This document shows positions 10,109 to 19,957 of a stretch of DNA of 64,000 bases, piece by piece; position 1 is the first letter of the stretch; the number at the start of each line of letters is the position of its first letter. A program made the position numbers and the translations under genes. The notes beneath the pieces were generated by a model. That model saw nothing but the letters and a program-made list of their open reading frames with translations. It searched no databases and was not told the DNA's origin. Source of the DNA: Desulfobulbus elongatus DSM 2908. GTDB taxonomy: Bacteria > Desulfobacterota > Desulfobulbia > Desulfobulbales > Desulfobulbaceae. Where the stretch lies: positions 149,023-213,022 of the forward strand of contig NZ_JHZB01000001.1 of assembly GCF_000621145.1 (NCBI RefSeq). Direction: 5' to 3'.

Positions 10109-10846
10109 GTGGACAGGAGCGACTGGCAGGAAAAGGGCGAGGGGCATCGGCAGCGGCTGCGCGACAAATTCCTCGCCCAGGGGATCGAGGCCTTCACCGA
10201 CGCCGAGATCGTCGAGCTGCTGCTTACCTTCGGCACGCCGCGCTCCGACTGCAAGGAGGCTGCCCGCGCGGCGCTCGCCCAATTCAAAACCCTGCCCGCG
10301 GTGCTCGACGCCGCGCCGGCCGAGTTGCAGCAGATCAAGGGCATCGGCTCCAAGAACATCTTCGCCCTGCGCTTCATCCAGGGCGTGGCCCGGCGCTACC
10401 TCCGCCAGCGCATCGTCGGCAAGCACTATGTCCGCTCCTCCCGCGAGGTGGCCGACTATCTGATCCATGCCATGCGCGGGCTGCAGCACGAGGTGCTCAC
10501 TGTACTTTTCCTCGACGCCGCCCATGCGATCATCGATTCGGCGGTGGTGGCCGAGGGCACGGTGACGACCAACACCGTCTATCCCCGCGAACTGGTCAAG
10601 GCGGCCCTGGCCCGCAACGCCAGCGCCCTGATCCTCGCCCACAACCATCCCTCCGGCGCCCTGAGCCCCTCCCGCCAGGACGAAGAACTCACCCGCACCC
10701 TCCACCTGGTCTGCTCGTTCATGCACATCCGGCTGCTCGATCACCTGATCATCGGCAGCGGCGATCAGGTCTACAGCTTCGCCGACCAGGGCATCATGGC
10801 CAAAATTCGCGACGACTGCCGCCCCATCCTGGAGCGGACCGGCTGA
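10109..10846 (+). CDS. radC: RadC-family JAMM-domain protein
   Basis: A 245-residue protein with an N-terminal UPF0758 helical part, a helix-hairpin-helix (KGIGSKN, about 77-83) and a C-terminal JAMM/MPN domain with the metal motif HNHPSG at 178-183 and Asp191. RadC proteins were once linked to DNA repair but their biochemical role remains uncertain. No ATG suits the start; the GTG at 10109, 8 bases after gatB, gives the usual N-terminus (EGHRQRLRDKF). The stop overlaps the hemW start (TGATG), which implies translational coupling. Confidence 0.9.
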   Translation: MDRSDWQEKGEGHRQRLRDKFLAQGIEAFTDAEIVELLLTFGTPRSDCKEAARAALAQFKTLPAVLDAAPAELQQIKGIGSKNIFALRFIQGVARRYLRQRIVGKHYVRSSREVADYLIHAMRGLQHEVLTVLFLDAAHAIIDSAVVAEGTVTTNTVYPRELVKAALARNASALILAHNHPSGALSPSRQDEELTRTLHLVCSFMHIRLLDHLIIGSGDQVYSFADQGIMAKIRDDCRPILERTG

Positions 10847-11997
10847 TGGATCTCGCCGCCCAGGCCGGGCTCTATGTGCATGTGCCCTTCTGTCGGCGCA
10901 AGTGCCCGTATTGCAGTTTTTGCTCCGCTCCGCCGCAACCTGGCGACCTGACCCGGTTTCTTGCGGCCGTCCACAGCCAGATGCGCCAGGCGGCCGTTCT
11001 GCCCGAGGTACAGGCACTCTCTTTTGCCACTGTCTTTTTCGGCGGCGGCACGCCGTCGCTGCTGCCGGCAGAGGAACTGGCCGGATTGCTGACCGAGGCG
11101 CGCCGTCTGTTTTCCTTTGCCGGCGGAGAACCGGAGATCACCGTCGAGGTCAACCCCGGCACCATCGACGCGGCCGGCCTGGCGCAGTTGCGTCGGGCCG
11201 GCTGCAACCGGCTCTCCATCGGCGTGCAATCCCTGGACGATGCGGAACTGCGCCTGCTCGGCCGCATCCACAGCGGCGCCGAGGCCAGGGCGGTCATTGC
11301 CGCGGCCCGCGAAGCCGGGTTCGACACAGTCAGTTTCGATTTGATGTACGGCCTGCCCAACCAGACGCCCGGCTCCTGGCAGGCCACCCTGGACCGGGCC
11401 CTGGCGCTCGCCCCGGTCCACCTGTCGCTGTACGAGCTGACCGTCGAGGACGGTACTCCCTTTGCCCGGGCTGCCGGCCGGGGCGAGTGGCGTCTGCCCG
11501 GCGAAGACGAGATCCTGGCGATGATGGCAGCCAGCGAAGCGGCCATCGGCCGGACCCATCTGATGCGCTACGAGATTTCCAACTACGCCGTGGCCGGCCG
11601 CGAATGCCGCCACAATTGCAACTACTGGCGCAACGGCTTCTATCTGGGCCTGGGGCCCGGCGCAGTCTCGGCCCTGGGCGGCGAGCGGCGGAGCGCGGTG
11701 GCCGATCTGGACGCCTTCTGCCGGCTGGTGGCGGCGGGCCAGCCGGTGTGGCACGAGAGCGAACGGCTCGACCAAGAGGCGGCTTTCCGCGAAACGGTGG
11801 TCATGGGGCTGCGGATGACGGCCGGGGTGTCGATCGACGACCTCCGGCAGCGGTTCGGCATCGATCTTCTGGCCTATTACAGGCCAACGCTCGCTCGTCT
11901 CCTCGATCAGCACCTGCTCATGCTGCGCGACGGCCGGCTGTTCCTCAGCAACACGGGCTTGCCCCTGGCCAACCGGGTGATGGCCGAGTTGGTCTAA
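10846..11997 (+). CDS. hemW: HemW, radical-SAM heme chaperone
   Basis: A 383-residue radical SAM protein. The cluster motif CRRKCPYC (Cys16, 20, 23) begins within YVHVPFC, with a further Cys at 26 as in HemW. GGGTPS, the IGVQS segment, the HNCNYW motif and a C-terminal winged-helix-like HemN_C region follow. HemW binds and delivers heme; it is often mislabelled as oxygen-independent coproporphyrinogen oxidase, but true HemN proteins are longer with a different motif. Translation is coupled to radC by a one-base overlap. Confidence 0.9.
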   Translation: MDLAAQAGLYVHVPFCRRKCPYCSFCSAPPQPGDLTRFLAAVHSQMRQAAVLPEVQALSFATVFFGGGTPSLLPAEELAGLLTEARRLFSFAGGEPEITVEVNPGTIDAAGLAQLRRAGCNRLSIGVQSLDDAELRLLGRIHSGAEARAVIAAAREAGFDTVSFDLMYGLPNQTPGSWQATLDRALALAPVHLSLYELTVEDGTPFARAAGRGEWRLPGEDEILAMMAASEAAIGRTHLMRYEISNYAVAGRECRHNCNYWRNGFYLGLGPGAVSALGGERRSAVADLDAFCRLVAAGQPVWHESERLDQEAAFRETVVMGLRMTAGVSIDDLRQRFGIDLLAYYRPTLARLLDQHLLMLRDGRLFLSNTGLPLANRVMAELV

Positions 11998-12094
11998 TTC
12001 CGGTCTCGTCTCCGTGGCCCCCCACTCCAAAGCACTGAATCGCCCTTCAGCGCAAAACAATCACTAAATGCGGCAATTACCCGCCGTTCCGGTC

Positions 12095-12123
12095 TTGCCT
12101 TTGTCGCCCGCGCAGGGTAAAAG
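12095..12123 (+). promoter_or_regulatory. Candidate promoter of fumarase
   Basis: TTGCCT (12095-12100) and TAAAAG (12118-12123) are separated by 17 bases, upstream of the class I fumarase in an otherwise featureless 260-base gap. The -10 is a partial match only. Confidence 0.35.
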
Positions 12124-12258
12124 ATACGGTTGAGCATGTGCCCGGCCACCGGCCGCTGCCGCACCGGGGCTGCGCAGCCGATAGGTCGTTTGTCTGTCTG
12201 GCGGTCCGGTTCGGCCGGTCCCGCATCGTCGTCTTTTCTTCAAACAAGGAGCATGATT

Positions 12259-13878
12259 ATGGCAGGTTTTGTGTATCAGGATCCCTTCCCGCTCGGTAAA
12301 GATGCAACCAAGTTCCGACTGCTGGAAGGCTCCCAGAAGTATGTCGCCACCGAGACCTTCAACGGACAGGAAGTCCTCAAGGTCGATCCCGAAGGACTGA
12401 AGGTCCTGGCCAATCAGGCCATGCGTGAGGTCTCCTTCCGCCTGCGCCCGGCCCACAACGAGCAGGTCGCGAAAATCTTCGCCGATCCCGAATCCTCGCG
12501 CAACGACAAGGAAGTGGCCTATGCCATGCTGCGCAACGCCGAGGTGGCGGCCAGCTATGTGCTGCCGGTCTGCCAGGATACCGGCACGGCCTGCATCGTG
12601 GGCAAGAAGGGCCAGAACGTCTGGACCGGCTGCGACGACGCCGAGATGCTCTCCGCCGGCGTCTACACCACCTACACCGAGGAAAACCTGCGCTACTCCC
12701 AGAACGCGCCGCTGACCATGTACGAGGAGGTCAACACCAAGACCAACCTGCCGGCGCAGATCGACATCTACGCCACCCAGGGCGGCGAGTACAAGTTCCT
12801 CTTCCTGGCCAAGGGCGGCGGCAGCGCCAACAAGACCTACCTCTATCAGGAGACCAAGGCCCTGCTCAATCCCGGCACCCTGAAGAAATTCCTGGTGGAG
12901 AAGATGAAGACCCTGGGCACGGCCGCCTGCCCACCCTACCACATTGCCTTCGTCATCGGCGGCACCTCGGCCGAGACCTGTCTCAAGACCGTCAAGCTGG
13001 CCTCGGCCAAGTATCTGGACAACCTGCCCACCAGCGGCAACGAGTTGGGCCGCTCCTTCCGCGATGTGGAACTGGAGCAGGAACTGCTCGTCGAAGCCCA
13101 GAAACTCGGCCTCGGCGCCCAGTTCGGCGGCAAGTATTTCGCCCACGACATCCGCGTCATCCGCATGTCCCGCCACGGCGCCTCCTGCCCGGTGGGCATG
13201 GGCGTTTCCTGTTCGGCCGACCGCAACATCAAGGCCAAGATCAACAAGGACGGCCTGTGGATCGAGCAGATGGACGACAACCCCGGCCGTTTGATCCCGG
13301 CCGAGTACCGCGACCGCAAAGGCGGCCATCAGGTGAAGATCGATCTCAACCAGCCGATCAAGAACGTGCTGTCCGAGCTGACCAAGCATCCGGTTTCCAC
13401 CGTGCTGTCGCTCACCGGCACCATCATCGTCGGCCGCGACATCGCCCACGCCAAGTGGAAAGAGCTGCTCGACGCCGGCAAGCCGCTGCCCGACTACCTG
13501 AAGAATCATCCGGTCTACTACGCCGGCCCGGCCAAGACCCCGCCCGGCAAGCCCTCCGGCTCCTTCGGTCCGACCACGGCCGGCCGCATGGACAGCTATG
13601 TCGACCTGTTCCAGGCCAACGGCGGCTCCATGGTGATGATCGCCAAGGGCAACCGTTCGCAGCAGGTCACCGACGCCTGCAAGAAGCACGGCGGCTTCTA
13701 CCTCGGTTCCATCGGCGGCCCGGCCGCGCTGCTGGCCGAGGAGAATATCAAGAAGGTCGAGTGCATCGACTATCCGGAACTGGGCATGGAAGCTGTCTGG
13801 AAGATCGAGGTGGTCGACTTCCCGGCCTTCATCCTGGTGGACGACAAGGGCAACGACTTCTTCAAGAACCTCATGTAA
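12259..13878 (+). CDS. fumA: Class I fumarate hydratase, [4Fe-4S]
   Basis: Single-chain, iron-sulfur fumarase interconverting fumarate and malate, 539 residues. The three cluster ligands are Cys105, Cys224 and Cys318, at exactly the residue numbers of E. coli FumA. The alpha and beta parts are fused, unlike the split two-gene form found in many anaerobes. The start at 12259 is preferred because AAGGAG lies 7 bases upstream; the ATG at 12253 is too close. A class II fumarase gene, which needs no cluster, is encoded at 50587-51993, so the cell has both kinds. Confidence 0.95.
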   Translation: MAGFVYQDPFPLGKDATKFRLLEGSQKYVATETFNGQEVLKVDPEGLKVLANQAMREVSFRLRPAHNEQVAKIFADPESSRNDKEVAYAMLRNAEVAASYVLPVCQDTGTACIVGKKGQNVWTGCDDAEMLSAGVYTTYTEENLRYSQNAPLTMYEEVNTKTNLPAQIDIYATQGGEYKFLFLAKGGGSANKTYLYQETKALLNPGTLKKFLVEKMKTLGTAACPPYHIAFVIGGTSAETCLKTVKLASAKYLDNLPTSGNELGRSFRDVELEQELLVEAQKLGLGAQFGGKYFAHDIRVIRMSRHGASCPVGMGVSCSADRNIKAKINKDGLWIEQMDDNPGRLIPAEYRDRKGGHQVKIDLNQPIKNVLSELTKHPVSTVLSLTGTIIVGRDIAHAKWKELLDAGKPLPDYLKNHPVYYAGPAKTPPGKPSGSFGPTTAGRMDSYVDLFQANGGSMVMIAKGNRSQQVTDACKKHGGFYLGSIGGPAALLAEENIKKVECIDYPELGMEAVWKIEVVDFPAFILVDDKGNDFFKNLM

Positions 13879-13943
13879 AACCCCGCCCCTGCGCCGCCCG
13901 CGCGGCCGAGGGCTGACGACCAACCGGCCAGGCGGGGAGGCGA

Positions 13944-14651
13944 ATGCCTCTCCGCCTGTTTTGCTCTTGTGACCCTGTTATGGACGATCTCAGAACCTCG
14001 GAAGCCTGGCGCGTCTTCCGCATCCAGGCCGAACTGATCGACGGCATCGAAACCTTAAACGACCTGGGCCCGGCGGTGTCGATCTTCGGCGGTGCCCGTT
14101 TCGGCGAGGGCACACCCTCCTATGCCGCCGCGCGCGCCACGGCCGGACTGCTCACCAGGATGAACCTGGCCATCATCACCGGCGGCGGCCCCGGCATCAT
14201 GGAGGCGGCCAGCCGGGGCTGCTTCGAGGCCGGCGGCACCTCGGTGGGGCTGAACATCGTCCTCCCCAGAGAGCAGCACCCCAACCACTACCAGAACCGG
14301 AGCATCACCTTTCGCTACTTTTTCATCCGCAAGCTGATGTTTGTCCGTTTTGCCATGGCCTATGTCATTTTTCCCGGCGGTTTCGGTACCATGGACGAAT
14401 TTTTCGAATCGCTCACCCTGGTCCAGACCAAAAAAATCCGGCGCTTTCCCATCGTCCTCTTCGACACCGGCTACTGGCAGGGGCTGATCGACTGGATCCG
14501 GGCGGAAATGCTGCCCCACAAGTCGATCGCCCCGGAGGACCTGGAACTTTTTCATCTGGTCGACAGCCCGGAGGCGGTGGGAGCGATCATCGGCGAGTAC
14601 ATGGAAGAGTGTCGCCGGTTCGAGGGCGATCAGCGCAAAAGCCCGGTGTGA
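13944..14651 (+). CDS. LOG-family protein (lysine decarboxylase-like fold)
   Basis: A 235-residue Rossmann-type protein with the family motifs GGGPGIM (near residues 75-81) and PGGFGTMDE. LOG proteins cleave nucleoside 5'-monophosphates to free base and ribose 5-phosphate; despite old names they are not lysine decarboxylases. Here the exact substrate is unknown. The upstream ATG is chosen because GGGGAGG precedes it; the ATG at 13980 gives the N-terminus more typical of the family and is a real alternative. It lies 65 bases after fumA. Confidence 0.8.
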   Translation: MPLRLFCSCDPVMDDLRTSEAWRVFRIQAELIDGIETLNDLGPAVSIFGGARFGEGTPSYAAARATAGLLTRMNLAIITGGGPGIMEAASRGCFEAGGTSVGLNIVLPREQHPNHYQNRSITFRYFFIRKLMFVRFAMAYVIFPGGFGTMDEFFESLTLVQTKKIRRFPIVLFDTGYWQGLIDWIRAEMLPHKSIAPEDLELFHLVDSPEAVGAIIGEYMEECRRFEGDQRKSPV

Positions 14652-14703
14652 ACCGGGCGGGTTGCATCGGTTCGGAGGGGACTCGGGCGAAGAGGAGGAG
14701 AAC

Positions 14704-16140
14704 GTGGAACTACTTCATTGGCACGACTCGTTCAGCGTCGGCATCCGCATCATCGACGATCAGCATCAGCAGTTGTTCCTGCTGGTGAACGAACTGATCC
14801 AGGCGGTCAACGACCACCAGGAGGGCAAGGTTCTCGACGGAATCCTCCAGTCGGTGCTGGCGTATACGCATGTCCATTTCAAGACCGAGGAGGAGCTTTT
14901 CTCCATCCATCCCCGCTACGCCGCCCACTGCGCCGTCCACCGGCAGTTTGCAGGGCATGTCCGCGATATTTCCCTCCATCTGGCCGGTAACAAGGAAGAG
15001 GCCGCCTCCCGGCTTTTGCGCGATCTGATCAAATGGCTGCGGAACCACATCCTGAAGATGGACATCCTGTTCTTCAGCGAACTCGGCTACCGGCCCAGGG
15101 AAACCCAGGAGGATTTCGAGGCGCGGCTGCGCATTCTCACCCACAAGGAAAAGGTCCTGGTAGTCGACGATTCGTCGTTCCAGCGGGAGATGATCAAGAA
15201 GTATCTGGAAATGGAAGGGTTTGCCGTGCTCGAGGCGGCCGGCGGCTCGGCGGCCCTGACCCTCATCGAAAAAACGCCGGACCTGCATCTGGTGATCACC
15301 GACATCAGCATGCCGGGCATGAGCGGCTACGATCTCATCGATGCCATTCGCGACAGGACGCATCTCTCGATCTACCTCATTGTCATTTCGGCCCTGACCG
15401 ACACCGAGGCCCCGATCAAATCGCTGAGCCTGGGTGCCAACGATTTCATGACCAAGCCGATCCGGCTCCGTGAACTGCTGCTGCGCCTCCGCAACGGGTC
15501 GCATTTCATCAGATTGGCCAGCCAGGATGAGCTCATCTTTTCAATGGCGCAATTGGCCGATCACCGCAGCCCTGAGACCGGAAGACACCTGGATCGGGTG
15601 CAGAGATTCACCCGTCTGCTCGGCCGTCAGTTGATCAGGAGTGCCCCGGAATCGGGGATGACGGAGAGCATTGCCGCCGATATCGCGCGGTTCAGCCCGC
15701 TGCACGATATCGGCAAGGTGGCCATTCCCGATCACATCCTCAACAAGCGGGGAAAGCTGACCCCCGAGGAATTCGCCCTCATGAAGGATCACGCCCGTAT
15801 CGGCGGCGAACTGATCAGCACCATCCTGCGGAAAACCGCTTCCCGAAGTCTGCGGCTGGCCTTTGAACTCACCATGTACCACCACGAACGCTGGGACGGT
15901 TCCGGCTATCCGATCGGCCTGGTCGGCACGGACATTCCCATCGCGGCCCGGATCATGGCGCTGGCCGATGTGTACGACGCCCTCACCAGTGAACGCGTCT
16001 ACAAACGCGCCTTCACCCGCGAGGAAGCCAGGACGGTCATCGTCAACTCGGCGGGCAGCCATCTCGATCCCATGCTGGTGACCGCGTTCGAGGCAGTCGA
16101 GGCGCAGTTCCACCACCTCCGCGAACAGTTGCGCGACTGA
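14704..16140 (+). CDS. Hemerythrin-REC-HD-GYP signalling protein
   Basis: A 478-residue three-domain protein. Residues 1-130 are a bacteriohemerythrin with the diiron ligand pattern (His21, His58, Glu62, His75, His79, His115, Asp120). Residues 150-270 are a receiver domain with Asp155/156, phosphoacceptor Asp200 and a TKP lysine. The rest is an HD-GYP phosphodiesterase domain with HDIGK, HHERWDGSGYP and EDIA-type surroundings. It probably couples oxygen or redox sensing, and phosphorylation, to cyclic-di-GMP hydrolysis. The start is a GTG just after AGGAGGAG; an upstream ATG at 14662 lacks such a site. Confidence 0.88.
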   Translation: MELLHWHDSFSVGIRIIDDQHQQLFLLVNELIQAVNDHQEGKVLDGILQSVLAYTHVHFKTEEELFSIHPRYAAHCAVHRQFAGHVRDISLHLAGNKEEAASRLLRDLIKWLRNHILKMDILFFSELGYRPRETQEDFEARLRILTHKEKVLVVDDSSFQREMIKKYLEMEGFAVLEAAGGSAALTLIEKTPDLHLVITDISMPGMSGYDLIDAIRDRTHLSIYLIVISALTDTEAPIKSLSLGANDFMTKPIRLRELLLRLRNGSHFIRLASQDELIFSMAQLADHRSPETGRHLDRVQRFTRLLGRQLIRSAPESGMTESIAADIARFSPLHDIGKVAIPDHILNKRGKLTPEEFALMKDHARIGGELISTILRKTASRSLRLAFELTMYHHERWDGSGYPIGLVGTDIPIAARIMALADVYDALTSERVYKRAFTREEARTVIVNSAGSHLDPMLVTAFEAVEAQFHHLREQLRD

Positions 16141-16170
16141 TCGCCACCTCCGGGGAAGGGGCGGAAAACC

Positions 16171-16218
16171 AACAAAAAACGGGGCGGGAGACAATCGTCT
16201 CCCGCCCCGTTTTTTGTT
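16171..16218. terminator. Bidirectional intrinsic terminator
   Basis: A near-perfect palindrome: A-run, GC-rich arms (CGGGGCGGGAGAC pairing with its complement), then a T-run on either strand. It separates the convergent HD-GYP and glcF genes. Confidence 0.9.
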
Positions 16219-16241
16219 GGTGAGAAGAGCAGCGGATCGGT

Positions 16242-17600
16242 TCAGCGGCCGGAGTCCGGGTCCTTTTTTTCGCGGCGATACGATTCCGCCAAAAGCGAGA
16301 TGAAGTGGGTGACTTGCTGGCGGCCGCCGACGCGGTGGACGTTGTCGAGCAGCTGCATCATGCAGGCCGGGCAGCCGGTGGACACGGTGTCGGCCTGGGT
16401 GCGCTCGATGTCCTCGGCCTTTTTCCGGCCGATGGTGCTGGCGGTCTCGAAGTGGGTCAGCACGTAGGAGCCGCCGCTGCCGCAGCAGGCGTCCGGCGCG
16501 GCCATTTCCCTGAAGGTGAGCCCCGGAATCGATTGCAGGATCTCGCGCGGCTCGGCCGCCACCTTCATCGATTTTTTCAGATGGCAGGAATCGTGGTAGG
16601 TCACGGTGCGCTCGATGCGCCCCGTGGGGGGGCGTAAAGCGATGATCCGGGTGAGGAAGGTGGAGACGTCGCAGGTACGCCTGGCCCAGTTTGCCGCCTT
16701 GGGGCCGTAGACCGGATCGGCGGCCAGCAACTCGGGATAGTCGTGCTGCCAGGCGCCGCCGCAGGAACCGCAGCCGGTGATCAGATAGGCGCAGCCGGTG
16801 GCCTCGATGGTGTCGATGTTTTTCCGCGCCAGGGCGCGGGCCGTGTCGACGTCGCCATGCACCAAAACCGGCACCCCGCAGCAGCTCTGCGCCTTGGGAA
16901 TGTGGACCTCGATCTTGTTGGCGGTGAGCACCTCGATCAGGTCCCGGCCGGTTTCCGGATAGAAATAGTTGAGCGAATCGCCGGTGAAGAAGGCCACCTT
17001 CATCACCGCCCCCTCCACCCGGACCACCTCGTCCACCCGGTCGCGCAGCGGCGTGGCGTTCAGGGCCGGCATCTGCCGCTCGCCATCGAAACCGATGGCC
17101 CCGCCCACCCTGGCAAAGGGCGCTCGCGGCGAGATCGCCCGACCGTCGGCCTCGCTCTTGAAGGCCAGCCCCTGCAGGGCTGCGCCGAGGCGCATGCCGG
17201 TGTCGAACAGGGTCGGGTGCTTCAGGGTGGAGAAGATCATCTTCTTCAGCCAGGGCAGGCCGTTCTTGCGGACCAGGGCGGCGCGCAGGGCCAGCATGAT
17301 CCGGTCGAAATTGACCTTGGTCGGGCAGTTGGTCATGCAGGACTTGCACACCAGGCAGTTGAACATCATCTCGTAGACCTGCGGGTCGTCCAACTCAAGC
17401 TCGCCGGCGAGCACCGCCTCGGCCACGGCGATCTTCGAGCGGGTCACCGCCGGCTCGACCTTCTCGGCCCCGTAGACCGGGCAGACGGCCATGCAGTTGC
17501 CGCACTTCATGCACTTGTCGAGTTCCTCGCGGATGGCGGCCAGCTCGTCGTGGTAGGTCGTGCCGGTCTGCCGCTTCGGGCTTTTTGCTTGCGCGGTCAT
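16242..17600 (-). CDS. glcF: Lactate/glycolate oxidase iron-sulfur subunit
   Basis: A 452-residue electron-transfer subunit. Two 4Fe-4S motifs near the N-terminus (CMKCGNCMAVCP at about 30-41 and CLVCKSCMTNCP at about 82-93) are followed by two CCG cysteine-rich domains (SCCGVP; HDSCHLKK with CCGSGGSY, then GCPACMMQ). It partners the FAD subunit encoded just upstream, passing electrons from D-lactate or glycolate to the quinone or a membrane complex. Its ATG is 2 bases after the glcD stop, so translation is coupled. In this lactate island D-lactate is the likely substrate. Confidence 0.85.
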   Translation of the reverse strand: MTAQAKSPKRQTGTTYHDELAAIREELDKCMKCGNCMAVCPVYGAEKVEPAVTRSKIAVAEAVLAGELELDDPQVYEMMFNCLVCKSCMTNCPTKVNFDRIMLALRAALVRKNGLPWLKKMIFSTLKHPTLFDTGMRLGAALQGLAFKSEADGRAISPRAPFARVGGAIGFDGERQMPALNATPLRDRVDEVVRVEGAVMKVAFFTGDSLNYFYPETGRDLIEVLTANKIEVHIPKAQSCCGVPVLVHGDVDTARALARKNIDTIEATGCAYLITGCGSCGGAWQHDYPELLAADPVYGPKAANWARRTCDVSTFLTRIIALRPPTGRIERTVTYHDSCHLKKSMKVAAEPREILQSIPGLTFREMAAPDACCGSGGSYVLTHFETASTIGRKKAEDIERTQADTVSTGCPACMMQLLDNVHRVGGRQQVTHFISLLAESYRREKKDPDSGR

Positions 17601-17602
17601 GG

Positions 17603-18997
17603 TCAGTTCTCCCGCAGGGGCACCATCTTGCCCGGATTGAGGATAGAGTCGGGGTCGAGCGCTTGCTTGATGGTCCGCATCAGGTCGAGGCCGGGGCGGC
17701 CGAGTTCGTCGCCCAGGTATTTCATCTTGGCCATGCCGATGCCGTGCTCGCCCGACAGGGTGCCGCCGAACCGCAGGGCGGTTTCGAAGATCTCGTCCAC
17801 CGCCTTGTGCACCCGGCTGATCTCGTCCTGGTCGCGCTTGTCGCAGAGGATGGTGGGATGCAGGTTGCCGTCGCCGGCGTGGCCGAAGGTGCCCAGCACC
17901 AGGTTGTATTTTTGGGCGATATTTTCGCAGGCGATGAGCATGTCGGTGATCCGCGAGCGGGGCACGGTGGCGTCCTCCAGGACCACGGTATTGTTGAGCG
18001 AGGCCAGGGCCGGCAGGGCGTTGCGGCGGGCGGTCCAGAGCTGATCGCGCTCCTGGTCGGTCTCGGCCGTCTTGAGGTCGCCGCCCATGTCGCGCACCAC
18101 CTGCATCACCGCCTCGGCCTCGGCCCGCACCACCTCCTCGGCCATGCCGTCGACCTCGATCAGCAACAGGGCCTCGGCATCCACCGGCAGGCCGATGTGG
18201 GCGAAATCCTCCACGGTGCGGATGGTCATCCGGTCCATGATCTCCAGGGTGGCGGGAATGACCTGGGCGGCGATGATGCCGGCCACGGCATTGCCGGCGT
18301 CGGCGAGCGTCTTGAACACGCCCATCATGGTGCGCCGGTATTTCGGCGCCGGAATGAGCTTGGCGGTCAGTTCGGTGATGATGCCCAGCGTGCCCTCGGA
18401 GCCGACGAACAGGTTCGAAAAGTCGTAGGCCGTGACATTCTTCACCGTCTTGCCGCCGAAACGCACCTTCTCGCCGCTGGCCAGGACCACCTCCATGCCC
18501 ATGATGTAGTTCTTGGTGACCCCGTATTTGAGGCCGCGCAGGCCACCGGAGTTCTCGGCGGCGGAACCGCCCATGGTGGCGGTGGCCACGGTGCCGGGAT
18601 CGGGCGGATAGATCAGGCCGTAGGGGGCGACGGCGGCATTGAGGGCGGCGATGACCACGCCGGGCTGGACCACGGCGGTGAGGTTGGCCGGGTCGATGTC
18701 GACAATCCGGTTCATCTTCTGGAAGGAGAGGACGATGCCCTTTTTCAGCGGGATGGCGCCGCCGCTCAGGTTGGTGCCGGCGCCGCGGGGATAGATGGCG
18801 ATCTTGTTGCGCCGGGCCAGGTGCACGATTTCCTGGACCATCTCGGCGCTGGTCGGCAGGACGACCACGTCCGGAGTCTGTCTGGGCATGTCGGCGGTGG
18901 CGTCGTAGCTGTAGGCCACCAGATCGACCTTGCCGGTGAGTACGTTTTCCTTTCCTGCCAGGTTTTCGAGTTGTTCAATGACGGTTGCCTCAAGCAT
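17603..18997 (-). CDS. glcD: FAD-linked D-lactate dehydrogenase/glycolate oxidase subunit
   Basis: A 464-residue flavoprotein with an N-terminal PCMH-type FAD-binding domain (PRGAGTNLSGG; PPDPGTVATATMGG) and a C-terminal FAD-oxidase domain containing GHAGDGNLHP and SGEHGIG. The family oxidises 2-hydroxyacids. Paired with the downstream CCG protein and placed beside lactate permease and the lut genes, it most likely oxidises D-lactate to pyruvate. A good GGAG precedes the ATG. An operator-like palindrome lies about 95 bases upstream. Confidence 0.88.
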   Translation of the reverse strand: MLEATVIEQLENLAGKENVLTGKVDLVAYSYDATADMPRQTPDVVVLPTSAEMVQEIVHLARRNKIAIYPRGAGTNLSGGAIPLKKGIVLSFQKMNRIVDIDPANLTAVVQPGVVIAALNAAVAPYGLIYPPDPGTVATATMGGSAAENSGGLRGLKYGVTKNYIMGMEVVLASGEKVRFGGKTVKNVTAYDFSNLFVGSEGTLGIITELTAKLIPAPKYRRTMMGVFKTLADAGNAVAGIIAAQVIPATLEIMDRMTIRTVEDFAHIGLPVDAEALLLIEVDGMAEEVVRAEAEAVMQVVRDMGGDLKTAETDQERDQLWTARRNALPALASLNNTVVLEDATVPRSRITDMLIACENIAQKYNLVLGTFGHAGDGNLHPTILCDKRDQDEISRVHKAVDEIFETALRFGGTLSGEHGIGMAKMKYLGDELGRPGLDLMRTIKQALDPDSILNPGKMVPLREN

Positions 18998-19090
18998 GTC
19001 GGCTCTCCTCTTCTGCTGCGATTGCCCGAACCGGGGTGACCTTTCTGTCGCAACTCCTTGAAATTGGCCTCGGATACGACAGTTGTATTG

Positions 19091-19101
19091 TTGTCATACC
19101 A
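19091..19101. promoter_or_regulatory. Operator-like site upstream of glcD
   Basis: TTGTCATACCA matches the stronger palindrome TGGTAATACCA at 22320-22330 at 9 of 11 positions. It sits between glcD and the FadR-family regulator gene. FadR/PdhR/LldR regulators bind TGGTNNNACCA-type palindromes, so this is a candidate site for the adjacent regulator. Confidence 0.5.
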
Positions 19102-19237
19102 ATTAGCATATACAAATTGATCTGTCAAATAGTTTTCCGGCTTCGCAGGGCAGGGCAGGGAGATGGGCAAAACGGCGCCCGGCGGGAAAAAAGCGGGCGG
19201 AGATCGGACGGAGATGGTGCGGGATTGCGGGGAAGGA

Positions 19238-19957
19238 TCAGTTGGTCCCGCGGGCCACGTAGGCGATGCTTCGTTTTTCGGCGAAGGTGAGATGGTGCAT
19301 CATGGCCTCGCGGGCGGCATCGGCGGCTCGGGAGCGGATGGCGCCGACAATGGCCGCGTGATGCTTGAACAGGAGATTGTGATCCTCGTTGGTGAGGTAG
19401 ACCGCCCGCCAGACCCCGCGCTGGAACTCCTTCATGGCGTCGAAGATGGACTGCATCAGGTGCAGCCAGACGATGTTGTGGGTGGCGCGGGCGATGACGA
19501 TATGGAGGTTGGCGTCGAGATCCTCCGAGGGCAGATGACCGACCAGGTTTTTTTCCATGCCCGCCAGGATCTCCTCCATGCGGCGCAGGTCCTCCGGCAG
19601 GGCCCGTTGGGCCGCGTAATAGGCGGTCCACGATTCCATGCACTTGCGGACCTCGATCACTTCGAGGGCGCGGTCCTGCTGGCTGCGGATCAGATCGCTT
19701 AAGGTGTTGCCCTGGCCGGCGTCCACCAGGGAAAGGACCACCGTGCCGCCGCCCTGGTAGGACATGACCAGGCCCGAGGAGGCCAGCATGTTCAACGCCT
19801 CGCGGACCGACGGCCGGGAAACGCCGAACATCTCCGCCAATTCGCGCTCGGGCGGCAGTTTTTCGCCTGGGGTGAAGTCGCCGGCAAGAATGGAGTCGCG
19901 GATCTGATCGGCAATCTGACTGGAGACCTTTTTCGGTTTGATCGGCGTAAATCTCAT
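19238..19957 (-). CDS. FadR-family (GntR) regulator of lactate genes
   Basis: A 239-residue repressor-type protein. The N-terminal winged helix has the GntR signature (GEKLPPERELAEMFGVSRPSVREALN at about 31-56, wing GGGTVV), and the C-terminal FCD helical domain has conserved His and Asp/Asn positions (HIVIARATHN; HHAAIV; HH) that bind metal and a small carboxylate. It resembles LldR and PdhR, which sense lactate and pyruvate. Its placement between glcDF and lldP/lut, plus two matching palindromes, supports control of this island. The ATG at 19957 starts the conserved domain; its ribosome-binding site is weak. Confidence 0.85.
   Translation of the reverse strand: MRFTPIKPKKVSSQIADQIRDSILAGDFTPGEKLPPERELAEMFGVSRPSVREALNMLASSGLVMSYQGGGTVVLSLVDAGQGNTLSDLIRSQQDRALEVIEVRKCMESWTAYYAAQRALPEDLRRMEEILAGMEKNLVGHLPSEDLDANLHIVIARATHNIVWLHLMQSIFDAMKEFQRGVWRAVYLTNEDHNLLFKHHAAIVGAIRSRAADAAREAMMHHLTFAEKRSIAYVARGTN

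Noticed and set aside
10846..11997. Oxygen-independent coproporphyrinogen III oxidase (HemN)
   Set aside because: Length of 383 residues, the CxxxCxxC motif followed by another Cys two residues later, and the HNCNYW segment fit HemW rather than HemN.
13944..14651. Lysine decarboxylase
   Set aside because: The PGGxGTxxE motif and lack of a PLP site identify a LOG-family nucleotide phosphoribohydrolase; the decarboxylase name is a historical mislabel.
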